From assembly GCA_029263415.1 (NCBI GenBank), contig JAJCXN010000046.1, positions 186,001 to 250,000 of the forward strand: DNA of 64,000 nt. Reading direction: 5' to 3'. Made by a program: the position numbers and the translations under genes. Under the pieces are notes generated by a model. That model searched no databases, was not told where the DNA came from, and was given only the letters and a program-made list of their open reading frames with translations. Source of the stretch: Acidobacteriota bacterium (GTDB lineage: Bacteria; Acidobacteriota; Thermoanaerobaculia; Multivoradales; Multivoraceae). This document shows positions 7,916 to 16,036 of this stretch, one piece after another (within the stretch, counting starts at the first letter, position 1; each line of letters begins with the position of its first letter).

Positions 7916-9322
7916 CTAGCGATGCAGCGCGACATAGTGATCGCGGTAGACCTCGGGATCAACCTCGAACAGCTCGGCAAAGCCGCTCTCGCTAACCGCG
8001 CCTTCTTGAAAACGGCGTTTCTCAAATACCGGAAAGTCCACGCCCAACAGCTTCTTCATGCCTCGCCTGACGACTTCACCCTTCAACGCATAGAGCGCAG
8101 CATGCGAGCCGTTGGTCAAGGCGCGAAACGGGATCGCCTCGGCCACACCGACCACGCTTGGCCGGGTGAACGGACTGAACCCAGCGAACCCAAGCGACCG
8201 AGCGGGAGCGAGCGTGCGCACGTACCCACGCGACAGGCCCCCCGAGTAGGTCAGCGAGTGCTTAATCGAATCCACACCCCAGCCCTCTTGATAGAGCATC
8301 AAGTTGTTGACCACGGAGCGAATCGTCAACTCGCTGTTCTCCTCGATCGGGTAATCCTTGAGATTCTCGTCACCGCCGTCGCCGTCCGCCAACAGCCGCC
8401 ACTCGGGGTAGCGCCGGCGCACCGCTTCGAGCAAAGCTAGCCCTACGGTGGCGCACTCCACATCGCGCTGCTTGTAGTCCTCGATCAACTCGACGGCGCG
8501 CATTGGATCCAGAGCGCTGAGGGGCACTGAGATCTCCTCTCCCAGCATCTCAAGACCCGTGGCAGCCAAGAACTCGCGCGCCTGAGAAGCGTCTTCGCCA
8601 CCCTCACCGACACTGAGCGTGAACGCCTTGAGTCTTGCTGGCGACTGCCCGCGCCTTAGCAGCGCGGCATTGAGCGCAACCAGGACCGCACCGGAGTCGA
8701 TCCCACCAGAAAAGCACACGCCGATCGGTTCGCGCGCACCCGCGATTGGCTGTGCGCCATCAACGCCATCCAGCCACAGGTCGATCTCGTTGATCAAAGC
8801 ACCAACATAGCGCTCACCAATCACATCGAGATCGTTGGGCAGCGCTTCTTGCGGTGGATCGAAAAAACGATCGTAGACCGGGTTGGGATCCGGACAACCA
8901 ACCAGGCGCAGGGTAGTCACGTAGTGCGCGGGGACCATGCGTGTGTAGCTCGGATGGAATTGGTCGGCGTAGCCCAGCTGTTCGAGTTGCGCTTCAATCT
9001 CGTCGATCCGCTCAGCGATGATCAACAGAGGACCAGCCTCTTGCTTGGCTAGGAAGTAGCGCAACGGTCGATCCAGACTACGCGCCAAAAGAACCCGCTC
9101 TTCCCTGCGCGCAACCAAGGCGAACGACCCACTGATTTGAGATACCGCGATCGGCGTAGAGCTGGCGAGTAAGGCCTCGGCCTCGGCCGGCGACATATTC
9201 AGGATGTTCTGCGACTCGGCTGGCACCAGATTCATCACAGAGGCGACCGGCTTGTAGCCAAAATCGAAGTCACCAGTCTTTGCCGGAGCGGTCCCTTTGT
9301 CGTTGGCGGTATCTTTGATCAT
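7916..9322 (-). CDS. asparagine-synthase-like ATP-dependent amide ligase
   Basis: A 468-residue protein. The C-terminal half has the PP-loop ATP pyrophosphatase motif SGGIDS (residues 205-210) and LLADGDGGDENLKDYP, the usual S-x-G-x-DE element of asparagine synthetases, beta-lactam synthetases and lasso-peptide cyclases. The N-terminal half resembles the glutaminase fold (SGSFALVARREERVLLARS) but does not begin with the catalytic Met-Cys, so glutamine hydrolysis is unlikely. It probably adenylates a carboxylate and forms an amide with ammonia or an internal amine. First gene of the operon with the radical SAM and flavoprotein genes, divergent from a lipoprotein gene. Confidence 0.85.
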   Translation of the reverse strand: MIKDTANDKGTAPAKTGDFDFGYKPVASVMNLVPAESQNILNMSPAEAEALLASSTPIAVSQISGSFALVARREERVLLARSLDRPLRYFLAKQEAGPLLIIAERIDEIEAQLEQLGYADQFHPSYTRMVPAHYVTTLRLVGCPDPNPVYDRFFDPPQEALPNDLDVIGERYVGALINEIDLWLDGVDGAQPIAGAREPIGVCFSGGIDSGAVLVALNAALLRRGQSPARLKAFTLSVGEGGEDASQAREFLAATGLEMLGEEISVPLSALDPMRAVELIEDYKQRDVECATVGLALLEAVRRRYPEWRLLADGDGGDENLKDYPIEENSELTIRSVVNNLMLYQEGWGVDSIKHSLTYSGGLSRGYVRTLAPARSLGFAGFSPFTRPSVVGVAEAIPFRALTNGSHAALYALKGEVVRRGMKKLLGVDFPVFEKRRFQEGAVSESGFAELFEVDPEVYRDHYVALHR

Positions 9323-9370
9323 TGTTACTCAACTGCTCCGTTTCGTCGCACTCACCGGTTCTACTGGGAA

Positions 9371-9388
9371 CACCCGCCTTCGCGGGTG
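9371..9388. promoter_or_regulatory. inverted repeat in divergent intergenic region
   Basis: cacccgc-CTTC-gcgggtg is a perfect 7-bp stem with a 4-base loop, 49 bases upstream of the asparagine-synthase-like start and 137 upstream of the lipoprotein start. It could be an operator or an RNA hairpin in the operon leader; no T-run follows. Confidence 0.4.
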
Positions 9389-9524
9389 CCTCGACTGTCG
9401 GCATGATAGCCAATCTCAAGCCAACCAGAGCGTGCGACGCGTGACTCCATCAGCGCAGAGTCTGCAACGATTCGCTGGCATACTCGCCCTGCTTCAACCC
9501 GTGCCAACGATCCGAGGTCGCCCA

Positions 9525-10124
9525 ATGATTTCCGCAGCAGCAAAAGAATCCTCACCGCTCCGGCCGATGACTCTCGCCCTGGTCCTCACAGGCCTTCTTT
9601 CGATCACTGCCTGTGGCGGCACAGTCGAACAAGAGATGACCGCTCCAGCACCGAGCAACCCCGACCTCAACCTCACCTTCTCAGCGATTCCGTCGGGATT
9701 TGAGGTTGCACAGAACGATGCCGAGGCAATGCGCCTAGCACCAACGGATCCTGAAGACGCAGCGTCACTCTGGGTCGAAGTGGGCGCAGCGAGCGACTTC
9801 GGCATCTCCATCACCCAGATCGTTAGTGCCCAAAAGGAACTCTTCGAAGCACTCCCTGGTGGAGACTTCGGAGGCAACAACGAACTCAGGACGCTTCACG
9901 GACGCGCCTTCTACTCCCGAGGTCGCTACACACATGACGGTGCTCTAGTCGAAGAGACGCGCGCCTTCCAATTGCATCCAACAGAGAACCGCCTGATCAC
10001 CTTCCATTACCGCTATCCTGCCGCAGAGGATTCGGCTGAACGTGTGCAGCAGCTCCTGTTCTGGCTCGGCGAACTCGAAGGCCCGGCCGCTTCCGAAGCT
10101 GTCGCGACCGAGCCAAGTGACTGA
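9525..10124 (+). CDS. lipoprotein of unknown function
   Basis: A protein of about 199 residues from the ATG at 9525 (or 185 from the ATG at 9567). The leader MTLALVLTGLLSITAC ends in a lipobox-like ITAC, with CGG following, so the mature protein should be a lipid-anchored periplasmic or outer-membrane protein. The rest (NLTFSAIPSGFEVAQND..., ITFHYRYPAAEDSAERVQQLL) looks like a single small alpha/beta domain; I recognise no family. The earlier track start at 9297 would overlap the divergent ligase gene and is rejected. It is followed by pilT after a 178-base gap. Confidence 0.72.
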   Translation: MISAAAKESSPLRPMTLALVLTGLLSITACGGTVEQEMTAPAPSNPDLNLTFSAIPSGFEVAQNDAEAMRLAPTDPEDAASLWVEVGAASDFGISITQIVSAQKELFEALPGGDFGGNNELRTLHGRAFYSRGRYTHDGALVEETRAFQLHPTENRLITFHYRYPAAEDSAERVQQLLFWLGELEGPAASEAVATEPSD

Positions 10125-10302
10125 CCTGTCTCGACTTAACTGTCACAGCTCACATCGAGTAGCGCCCCATACCTATTGACTGATATGCATAGAACTGGAA
10201 CACTGGCTGATGATTTCCAAAGCCCTGCGGTCGCCCAAGCACCTCGTGCTTAGGCGACTGGAGATGGTCCTCGATCCTAAGTCTTAGCAACGGAGGCGGC
10301 GT

Positions 10303-11427
10303 ATGCCCCCGAGTCTGAATTCGCTGCTCAAACACACGGTGGAACAAGGAGGTTCTGACCTCCACATCACCATCAACTCGCCACCGCAGGTGCGAGTCGA
10401 TGGGATCTTGCGTCCGATGAACCTGCCACCACTGTCTCCCACGGAGACCAAGCAGGTGGCTTACTCGATCATGACCGACAACCAGAAGCACCGACTCGAG
10501 GAGAACCTCGAAGTCGACTTCTCGTTCGGTATCAAGGGACTCTCGCGCTTTCGCGCCAACGTGTTCCATCAACGCGGTGCGGTTGCAGCTGTGTTCCGCC
10601 AGATCCCCTACAAGATCATGGGCTTTCGTGAACTGGGCCTCCCAGCAATCGTCGAAAAACTGTGTGACAAACCGCGCGGTTTGGTGCTGGTCACGGGACC
10701 GACGGGGTCAGGCAAGTCCACCACGCTCGCCGCAATGATCGACAAGGTCAATCGCGAGCGTCACGAGCACATCGTGACCATTGAGGATCCGGTTGAGTAT
10801 CTGCACGAGCACAAGAACTGCCTGGTCAATCAACGCGAACTGCTAGCGGACACGCACAGTTTCACTAACTCGCTCAAGTCGGTGCTGCGCCAAGATCCGG
10901 ACGTCGTACTGATCGGTGAGATGCGCGACCATGAAACGGTGGAAGCCGCCTTGCGGATCGCTGAAACCGGCCATCTGACGTTCGCCACCCTGCACACCAA
11001 CTCTGCTGCTCAAACCATCAACCGCATCATCGACATCTTCCCAGCGCATCAGCAGTCGCAGATCCGCGCGCAGCTGTCCTTTGTGCTTGAGGGCATTCTC
11101 TGCCAGACCCTCCTGCCGCGTGCATCGGGTAAGGGTCGCGCGATGGCGATGGAAGTGCTGGTCCCAACCTCTGCGATTCGCAACCTGATCCGTGAAGACA
11201 AGGTTCATCAAATCTACGGAATGATGCAAGCTGGCCAAGCCAGGCACGGCATGATGACCTTCAATCAATCGCTAGCAGCGCTCTACTTCCGTCGCAACAT
11301 CACCATGCAAACTGCGCTGGCGCGGTCCTCACACGTGGACGAGCTGCAAGACATCATCGCGCGCGGCCCCTCAGCGGTTGGCCTTGCCAGTCAAGGCAAA
11401 GAAATGCCGAAAGCCGCCTCACGCTAG
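10303..11427 (+). CDS. pilT: type IV pilus retraction ATPase
   Basis: A 374-residue secretion-type ATPase that powers pilus retraction for twitching and DNA uptake. Walker A GPTGSGKST is at residues 132-140; the Asp box (TIEDPVEYLH), Walker B (DPDVVLIGEMRD) and His box (TGHLTFATLHTNSA) follow in order. The AIRNLIRE motif near the C-terminus is specific to PilT and absent from the extension ATPase PilB. The ATG has GGAGG about 8 bases upstream. It starts a pilT-pilC-pilS-pilR run. A 178-base gap separates it from the lipoprotein gene. Confidence 0.96.
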   Translation: MPPSLNSLLKHTVEQGGSDLHITINSPPQVRVDGILRPMNLPPLSPTETKQVAYSIMTDNQKHRLEENLEVDFSFGIKGLSRFRANVFHQRGAVAAVFRQIPYKIMGFRELGLPAIVEKLCDKPRGLVLVTGPTGSGKSTTLAAMIDKVNRERHEHIVTIEDPVEYLHEHKNCLVNQRELLADTHSFTNSLKSVLRQDPDVVLIGEMRDHETVEAALRIAETGHLTFATLHTNSAAQTINRIIDIFPAHQQSQIRAQLSFVLEGILCQTLLPRASGKGRAMAMEVLVPTSAIRNLIREDKVHQIYGMMQAGQARHGMMTFNQSLAALYFRRNITMQTALARSSHVDELQDIIARGPSAVGLASQGKEMPKAASR

Positions 11428-11483
11428 GGCAAGAACCCTGAACCAAATCATGAATCTGAGTCCAACACTTCGCGGAGCATCCC

Positions 11484-12689
11484 ATGCCTAGCTTTACCTG
11501 GAAGGGCAAGACCAAGACCGGCCAAAAACAAGAAGGCGTGCTGGTCGCCGACTCGCGCAGTGCTGCCACGGCAACTCTGCGCAGGCAACAGATTCAGGTC
11601 ACGTCCATGCGTAAGAAGGGTGGCCAGATCCCTCTTCTGCCAAAGCTGCCGATGGGCATCGAGAAGAAGCGGATCGCCATCTTCACGCGGCAGTTTTCGG
11701 TGATGCTGGACGCCGGTCTACCACTGGTTCAGTGCCTAGAGATCCTGGGCGACCAAGAAGAGAGCAAGCTGTTTCGCGAAATCATCGGCCAGGTCCGAAA
11801 CGATGTCGAATCTGGCGCTTCGCTCGCTGAAGCGATGAAGAAGCACCCCAAGGCGTTCGACAACCTTTACGTCTCGATGATCGCGGCGGGCGAAGCTGGC
11901 GGTATCTTGGACCTCATCCTGCAGCGTCTGTCGACCTACATCGAGAAATCGGTACGACTCCGCCAACAGGTACGCTCGGCAATGATGTACCCGGTCGCGG
12001 TCATCACCATCGCGGTGGGCGTTGTCTACATCATTTTGTGGAAGGTCATCCCGATCTTCGCGCAGATGTTCTCGGGGCTTGGCGCGGAACTGCCATATCT
12101 CACGCGGGTGATCGTCATGCTCAGTAACTGGGTGGGACGCTATTCGCCCATTATCTTCATCGGGCTCATTGCGACGTCAATCGCGCTCAGCCGCTTTCAC
12201 AAGACCTACCGGGGCCGTCGTGTGATCGACGGCTTCCTCTTGAAGACGCCGATTCTCGGCGGCCTTCTGCTCAAGATCGCTGTCGCCCGCTTTTGCCGCA
12301 CCCTGTCAACACTAACCTCATCCGGTGTGCCGATCCTGGATGGTCTAGAGATCACGGCCCGCACCTCGGGCAATGCGATTGTCGAGGATTCGGTCATGGC
12401 TGTTCGCAAGTCGGTCGAAGAAGGCCGTAGCATCAGCGAGCCTCTGTCGGAGACCAAGGTCTTCCCGCCCATGGTGTGTCAGATGGTCAACGTTGGTGAA
12501 CAGACCGGTGCACTCGATCAGATGCTGGCCAAGATCGCAGACTTCTACGAGGATGAAGTCGACACCGCAGTAGATGGCCTGATGAAGTTGCTCGAACCGG
12601 TCATGATCGTGTTCCTCGGCGCCATCATCGGCACCATTGTCACCGCAATGTATCTGCCGATGTACTCGATCATTCAACAGATTAACTAA
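11484..12689 (+). CDS. pilC: type IV pilus inner-membrane platform protein
   Basis: 401 aa, the usual PilC/GspF length. It contains two GspF cytoplasmic helical domains (FTRQFSVMLDAGLPLVQCL..., and FCRTLSTLTSSGVPILDGL) and membrane segments near AMMYPVAVITIAVGVVYIIL, IIFIGLIATSIAL and PVMIVFLGAIIGTIVTAMYL. PilC is the platform on which the PilB and PilT motors act to insert or remove pilins. It begins 56 bases after pilT, and N-terminal residues 1-10 (MPSFTWKGKT) are the standard PilC start. No pilB or pilA is found in this window. Confidence 0.95.
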   Translation: MPSFTWKGKTKTGQKQEGVLVADSRSAATATLRRQQIQVTSMRKKGGQIPLLPKLPMGIEKKRIAIFTRQFSVMLDAGLPLVQCLEILGDQEESKLFREIIGQVRNDVESGASLAEAMKKHPKAFDNLYVSMIAAGEAGGILDLILQRLSTYIEKSVRLRQQVRSAMMYPVAVITIAVGVVYIILWKVIPIFAQMFSGLGAELPYLTRVIVMLSNWVGRYSPIIFIGLIATSIALSRFHKTYRGRRVIDGFLLKTPILGGLLLKIAVARFCRTLSTLTSSGVPILDGLEITARTSGNAIVEDSVMAVRKSVEEGRSISEPLSETKVFPPMVCQMVNVGEQTGALDQMLAKIADFYEDEVDTAVDGLMKLLEPVMIVFLGAIIGTIVTAMYLPMYSIIQQIN

Positions 12690-12775
12690 CACGAGTCAAG
12701 CGCAACTGCCGGAGCCACCCTGAGTGGTAGACCCTGCGTTCTCGCGCCAGCTCAAGCACCGCCTGCCAGATTCGA

Positions 12776-14575
12776 ATGGCTCAAAGCGACACGCCTGCTC
12801 CGTCGCGCAACGCGCCGGAATCACACCAAGAAGCTGGCGGCAGTTCAGCTGACCACTGGTATCGCAACGGCGTGCCGCTGCGACGCTTAAAGGGCCGGCC
12901 CCTCGACGGGCTCGCTCGTCAGCTCCGATGGCTGCTGATCGCGCGCAGCATTCTACTGGCCTGTACTGCCGTTCTCGCGCTGCTCGTGCTGCTGTCAAAC
13001 CGCGATGGCCCATCGCCCTCCGCGATCGTGTCGTTGCTGCAAGTGGCCGTCGCAGGACTTGTAGCGAGCGGTGTCTACCTCGCGATCGGAGCGAGCGGCC
13101 GCGTGTCTCTTGCCATTCAAGCGTACCTTCACTTGGCCGGCGACCTGCTGCTGGTCACTGCGCTGGTCTACTCAACCGGTGGCGCCCTCAGCTCCTTCTC
13201 GATGCTCTACCTCTTGGTCATCGCTGCCGCGGCCACAATCCTCAAGCGGCGTGCCGGGATCACCATCGCCGAGGTTGCGTGGTTGCTGTATGCCGCGACC
13301 GTCTTGTCGCTGTACTTCGGATGGCCCGCATCGCCGACCGGCGATGAGGGCGTGGCCTTCGTCTCGGTAGGCCGGCTGGCGTATGAGCTGTTCATCCACC
13401 TCGTCGGCTTTTACGGGGTCGCCTACCTCACATCTTTGCTGAGCAATCAAGCGGCGAGAGCGCAGCAGGAGCTCGCGGTGGCAACCGACGATCTGGAGAA
13501 TCTCGAGATCTTCCACAGCGATGTTGTGCAGTCCATGAGCAGCGGCTTGCTGCTCTTGGACCTCGAAGACAACGTGGTCAACATCAACCGCAGCGGCAGA
13601 GCTATCCTGGCGCTCGAGGGCGAGGTCGCTGGGCTACAACTCAACGAGCTTGGGTTCCTCGACGAGGACCACTGGCAGCAACTCCTAGTTGAGGCTGAAG
13701 GCGGGCGAATCCGCGACGAAGTGGTGCTCGACACTGCGGGTGATCCTCGAACGGTGGGCTTCTCGGTTGGCCTAATCCACGACGCCGACGATCGGCTCAA
13801 GGGGCGATCGGTCGTTTTTCAGGACCTGACTGACTGGCGGCGTTTGCAAACGGAACTCGACGTCAAGGAACGGATGGCCGCTGTCGGCGAGCTCGCGGCC
13901 GGCCTCGCGCATGAGATCGGCAATCCACTTGCGGCGATCTCTGGTTCAGTTCAGATGCTGCAGAGCTCGGACGACACCGACTCGGCTGACAGTAAACTGC
14001 TGACCATCGTGCTCAAAGAAAGCCAGCGTCTCGATCGAACCATCAAGGGCTTCTTGCAGTTCGCCAAGCCCCACGAAAAGCGCGTACGCCAATTCGATAT
14101 TTGCTTACTCATCAACGAGCATCTCGAGCTTCTCGCGAATAGTGAAGAAGTGCAACAGGCGCACAAACTCAGCGCCGAGCTCGAACACGACAGCTTCGAT
14201 TTGGTCGCCGATCGCGACCAAATCTCCCAGGTGCTTTGGAACCTGGCCCGCAACGCACTCAGAGCAATGCCCGAAGGGGGCCTTCTTAAGATCAGCGGAT
14301 TCGTCAAAGCAAACGATGCCGTCAACGACACAGTCCGACGAGCCGTCGAGGATCCAACGCCCGAACGCTGGTACTGCCTACAATTCAGCGACAACGGGAT
14401 CGGCATGTCCGAAACTCAACGTCACGGTCTGTTTCATCCGTTTCGGTCGCATCAAGGCGGCACCGGGATCGGAATGGCGATCGTGTATCGCATCATCCAA
14501 GCTCACTCCGGCAGGATCGAGATCGAAAGCGAAGAGGGTGTGGGCACTACAATCGAGATCCGACTACCTGCTTAG
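12776..14575 (+). CDS. pilS: PilS-type membrane sensor histidine kinase
   Basis: A 599-residue kinase. About six membrane helices fill residues 50-225 (from LLIARSILLACTAVLALLVLL to LFIHLVGFYGVAYLTSLL), as in PilS of type IV pilus regulation. Then come a short coiled coil, a PAS domain (VVQSMSSGLLLLDLEDNVVNINRSG), HisKA with the phospho-acceptor His379 in AHEIGNPLAAISG, and HATPase_c with N box WNLARNALRAMP, DNGIG and GTGIGMAI. It presumably phosphorylates the adjacent PilR 17 bases downstream. The ATG at 12776 begins a polar cytoplasmic tail of about 50 residues. Confidence 0.9.
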   Translation: MAQSDTPAPSRNAPESHQEAGGSSADHWYRNGVPLRRLKGRPLDGLARQLRWLLIARSILLACTAVLALLVLLSNRDGPSPSAIVSLLQVAVAGLVASGVYLAIGASGRVSLAIQAYLHLAGDLLLVTALVYSTGGALSSFSMLYLLVIAAAATILKRRAGITIAEVAWLLYAATVLSLYFGWPASPTGDEGVAFVSVGRLAYELFIHLVGFYGVAYLTSLLSNQAARAQQELAVATDDLENLEIFHSDVVQSMSSGLLLLDLEDNVVNINRSGRAILALEGEVAGLQLNELGFLDEDHWQQLLVEAEGGRIRDEVVLDTAGDPRTVGFSVGLIHDADDRLKGRSVVFQDLTDWRRLQTELDVKERMAAVGELAAGLAHEIGNPLAAISGSVQMLQSSDDTDSADSKLLTIVLKESQRLDRTIKGFLQFAKPHEKRVRQFDICLLINEHLELLANSEEVQQAHKLSAELEHDSFDLVADRDQISQVLWNLARNALRAMPEGGLLKISGFVKANDAVNDTVRRAVEDPTPERWYCLQFSDNGIGMSETQRHGLFHPFRSHQGGTGIGMAIVYRIIQAHSGRIEIESEEGVGTTIEIRLPA

Positions 14576-14592
14576 AAGGGCCCCCAACCACG

Positions 14593-16032
14593 ATGACCTC
14601 CCGCCTCCTAATCGTCGACGACGAACAAAGCCTGCTTGAGTTTTTGGTCCTGTTGCTCTCCAAAGAGGGCTACGAGATCGAGACCGCGCCTAACGTGACA
14701 GAGGCAAAAGAGAAGATCGCGCAGAACCGCTACGACCTCTTGCTGTGCGACATCACCATGCCCGACGGGAACGGCCTCGAGGTCCTCGAAACCATCAAGC
14801 TGCAGCAGCAGGATCCCTCTGCGGTGATCATGATGACCGCCCACACCTCGACCGAGACCGCAGTCGAAGCGATGAAACTGGGCGCCTACGACTACATCTG
14901 CAAGCCATTCGACGTTGAGGAGCTCAAGATTCTAGTCAAGAAGGCACTGGAGAAGATCCAGCTCTATGACGAGAACGCCTATCTGCGCAAGGAGCTCGAA
15001 AACCGGTACACCTTCAGCAACATCATCGGTCGCAGTGCGCGCATGCTGAAGATCTTCGCCACAGTCGAGAAGATTGCACGCACCGCATCCACCGTGTTGG
15101 TCCAAGGAGAGTCCGGTACCGGCAAGGAGTTGATCGCGCGTGCGATCCACTACAACAGTCCGCGAAGCACGAAGCGGTTCTTGTCGGTCAACTGTGGCGC
15201 CTTGCCTGACAACTTGCTCGAAAGCGAACTCTTCGGCCACGAGCGAGGGGCGTTCACCGGAGCGGTCAAACAGAAGCAAGGCCTCTTCTCAGAGGCTCAC
15301 GAGGGCACCTTGTTTCTCGACGAGATCGGCGAGATGACGCCGGTGATGCAAGTCAAGCTGCTGCGGACCTTACAGGAGCGTACGGTCCGTAAAGTAGGTG
15401 GCACCCGTGAAGAGGACATCGACGTTCGGGTCATCGCGGCAACCAATCGAGACCTTGAGGAACAGATTGGGGAGGGCGAGTTTCGCGAGGATCTGTTCTA
15501 TCGAATCAACGTAATCCCCATTATGTTGCCACCGCTGCGGCAGCGCCGAGAAGACATTCCGCTTCTGGTCGAACACTTCGCAAGCAAGGTCGGCAGGACG
15601 CTGGGCCTCGAGAAAGTCCCGTTCTCTCGTGAAGCGATGCGGCTCTTAGAGCAGTACGACTGGCCAGGCAATGTGCGCGAGCTCGAGAATGTGGTCGAGC
15701 GAACGCTGGCACTATGGTCCGGCGAAACCATCAGTGCTGAGGACCTGCCTCGCGCCGTCGGGAGAGCAACGCCGACCACCGAGGGCATCGTCTTGCCAGA
15801 AGACGGAATCGACTTGGAAGTGTACCTCGACGACATCCGTCGACAGCTCATGGAGCAGGCGCTCGAGCGCACCGGTTGGGTACAGACCAAGGCCGCCGAG
15901 ACCCTGGGTATGACATTTCGCTCGTTTCGCTACTACGCGAAGAAGGCTGGTTTCAAAGGGCGAGCGTCCGCAGCCGAAGCTCGCCGGCCAGACACGGCGG
16001 CCCGGAGTACAGAAGGACAGGCCGACTCTTGA
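14593..16032 (+). CDS. pilR: PilR-type sigma-54-dependent response regulator
   Basis: 479 aa in three domains: receiver (residues 1-120, acidic pocket Asp9/Asp10, phospho-acceptor Asp53 in LLLCDITMPD), AAA+ sigma-54 activator (Walker A GESGTGKE, GAFTGA loop that contacts sigma-54, and the FREDLFYRINV segment), and a C-terminal Fis-like helix-turn-helix (AAETLGMTFRSFRYYAKKAG). It probably activates pilin or other pilus promoters elsewhere, since no pilA is nearby. The gene is 17 bases after pilS. The stop is 4 bases from the convergent YfhO-like gene. Confidence 0.92.
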   Translation: MTSRLLIVDDEQSLLEFLVLLLSKEGYEIETAPNVTEAKEKIAQNRYDLLLCDITMPDGNGLEVLETIKLQQQDPSAVIMMTAHTSTETAVEAMKLGAYDYICKPFDVEELKILVKKALEKIQLYDENAYLRKELENRYTFSNIIGRSARMLKIFATVEKIARTASTVLVQGESGTGKELIARAIHYNSPRSTKRFLSVNCGALPDNLLESELFGHERGAFTGAVKQKQGLFSEAHEGTLFLDEIGEMTPVMQVKLLRTLQERTVRKVGGTREEDIDVRVIAATNRDLEEQIGEGEFREDLFYRINVIPIMLPPLRQRREDIPLLVEHFASKVGRTLGLEKVPFSREAMRLLEQYDWPGNVRELENVVERTLALWSGETISAEDLPRAVGRATPTTEGIVLPEDGIDLEVYLDDIRRQLMEQALERTGWVQTKAAETLGMTFRSFRYYAKKAGFKGRASAAEARRPDTAARSTEGQADS

Positions 16033-16036
16033 CGCC

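Noticed and set aside
9297-9524. Extended N-terminus of the 9.5-kb lipoprotein in the ORF track
   Set aside because: It would overlap the divergent ligase gene and put a polar stretch in front of the lipobox leader.
9361-9555. 64-codon minus-strand ORF before the ligase gene, considered as a precursor peptide
   Set aside because: It overlaps the divergent lipoprotein start and the hairpin, has no leader/core pattern, and lacks a clear ribosome-binding site.
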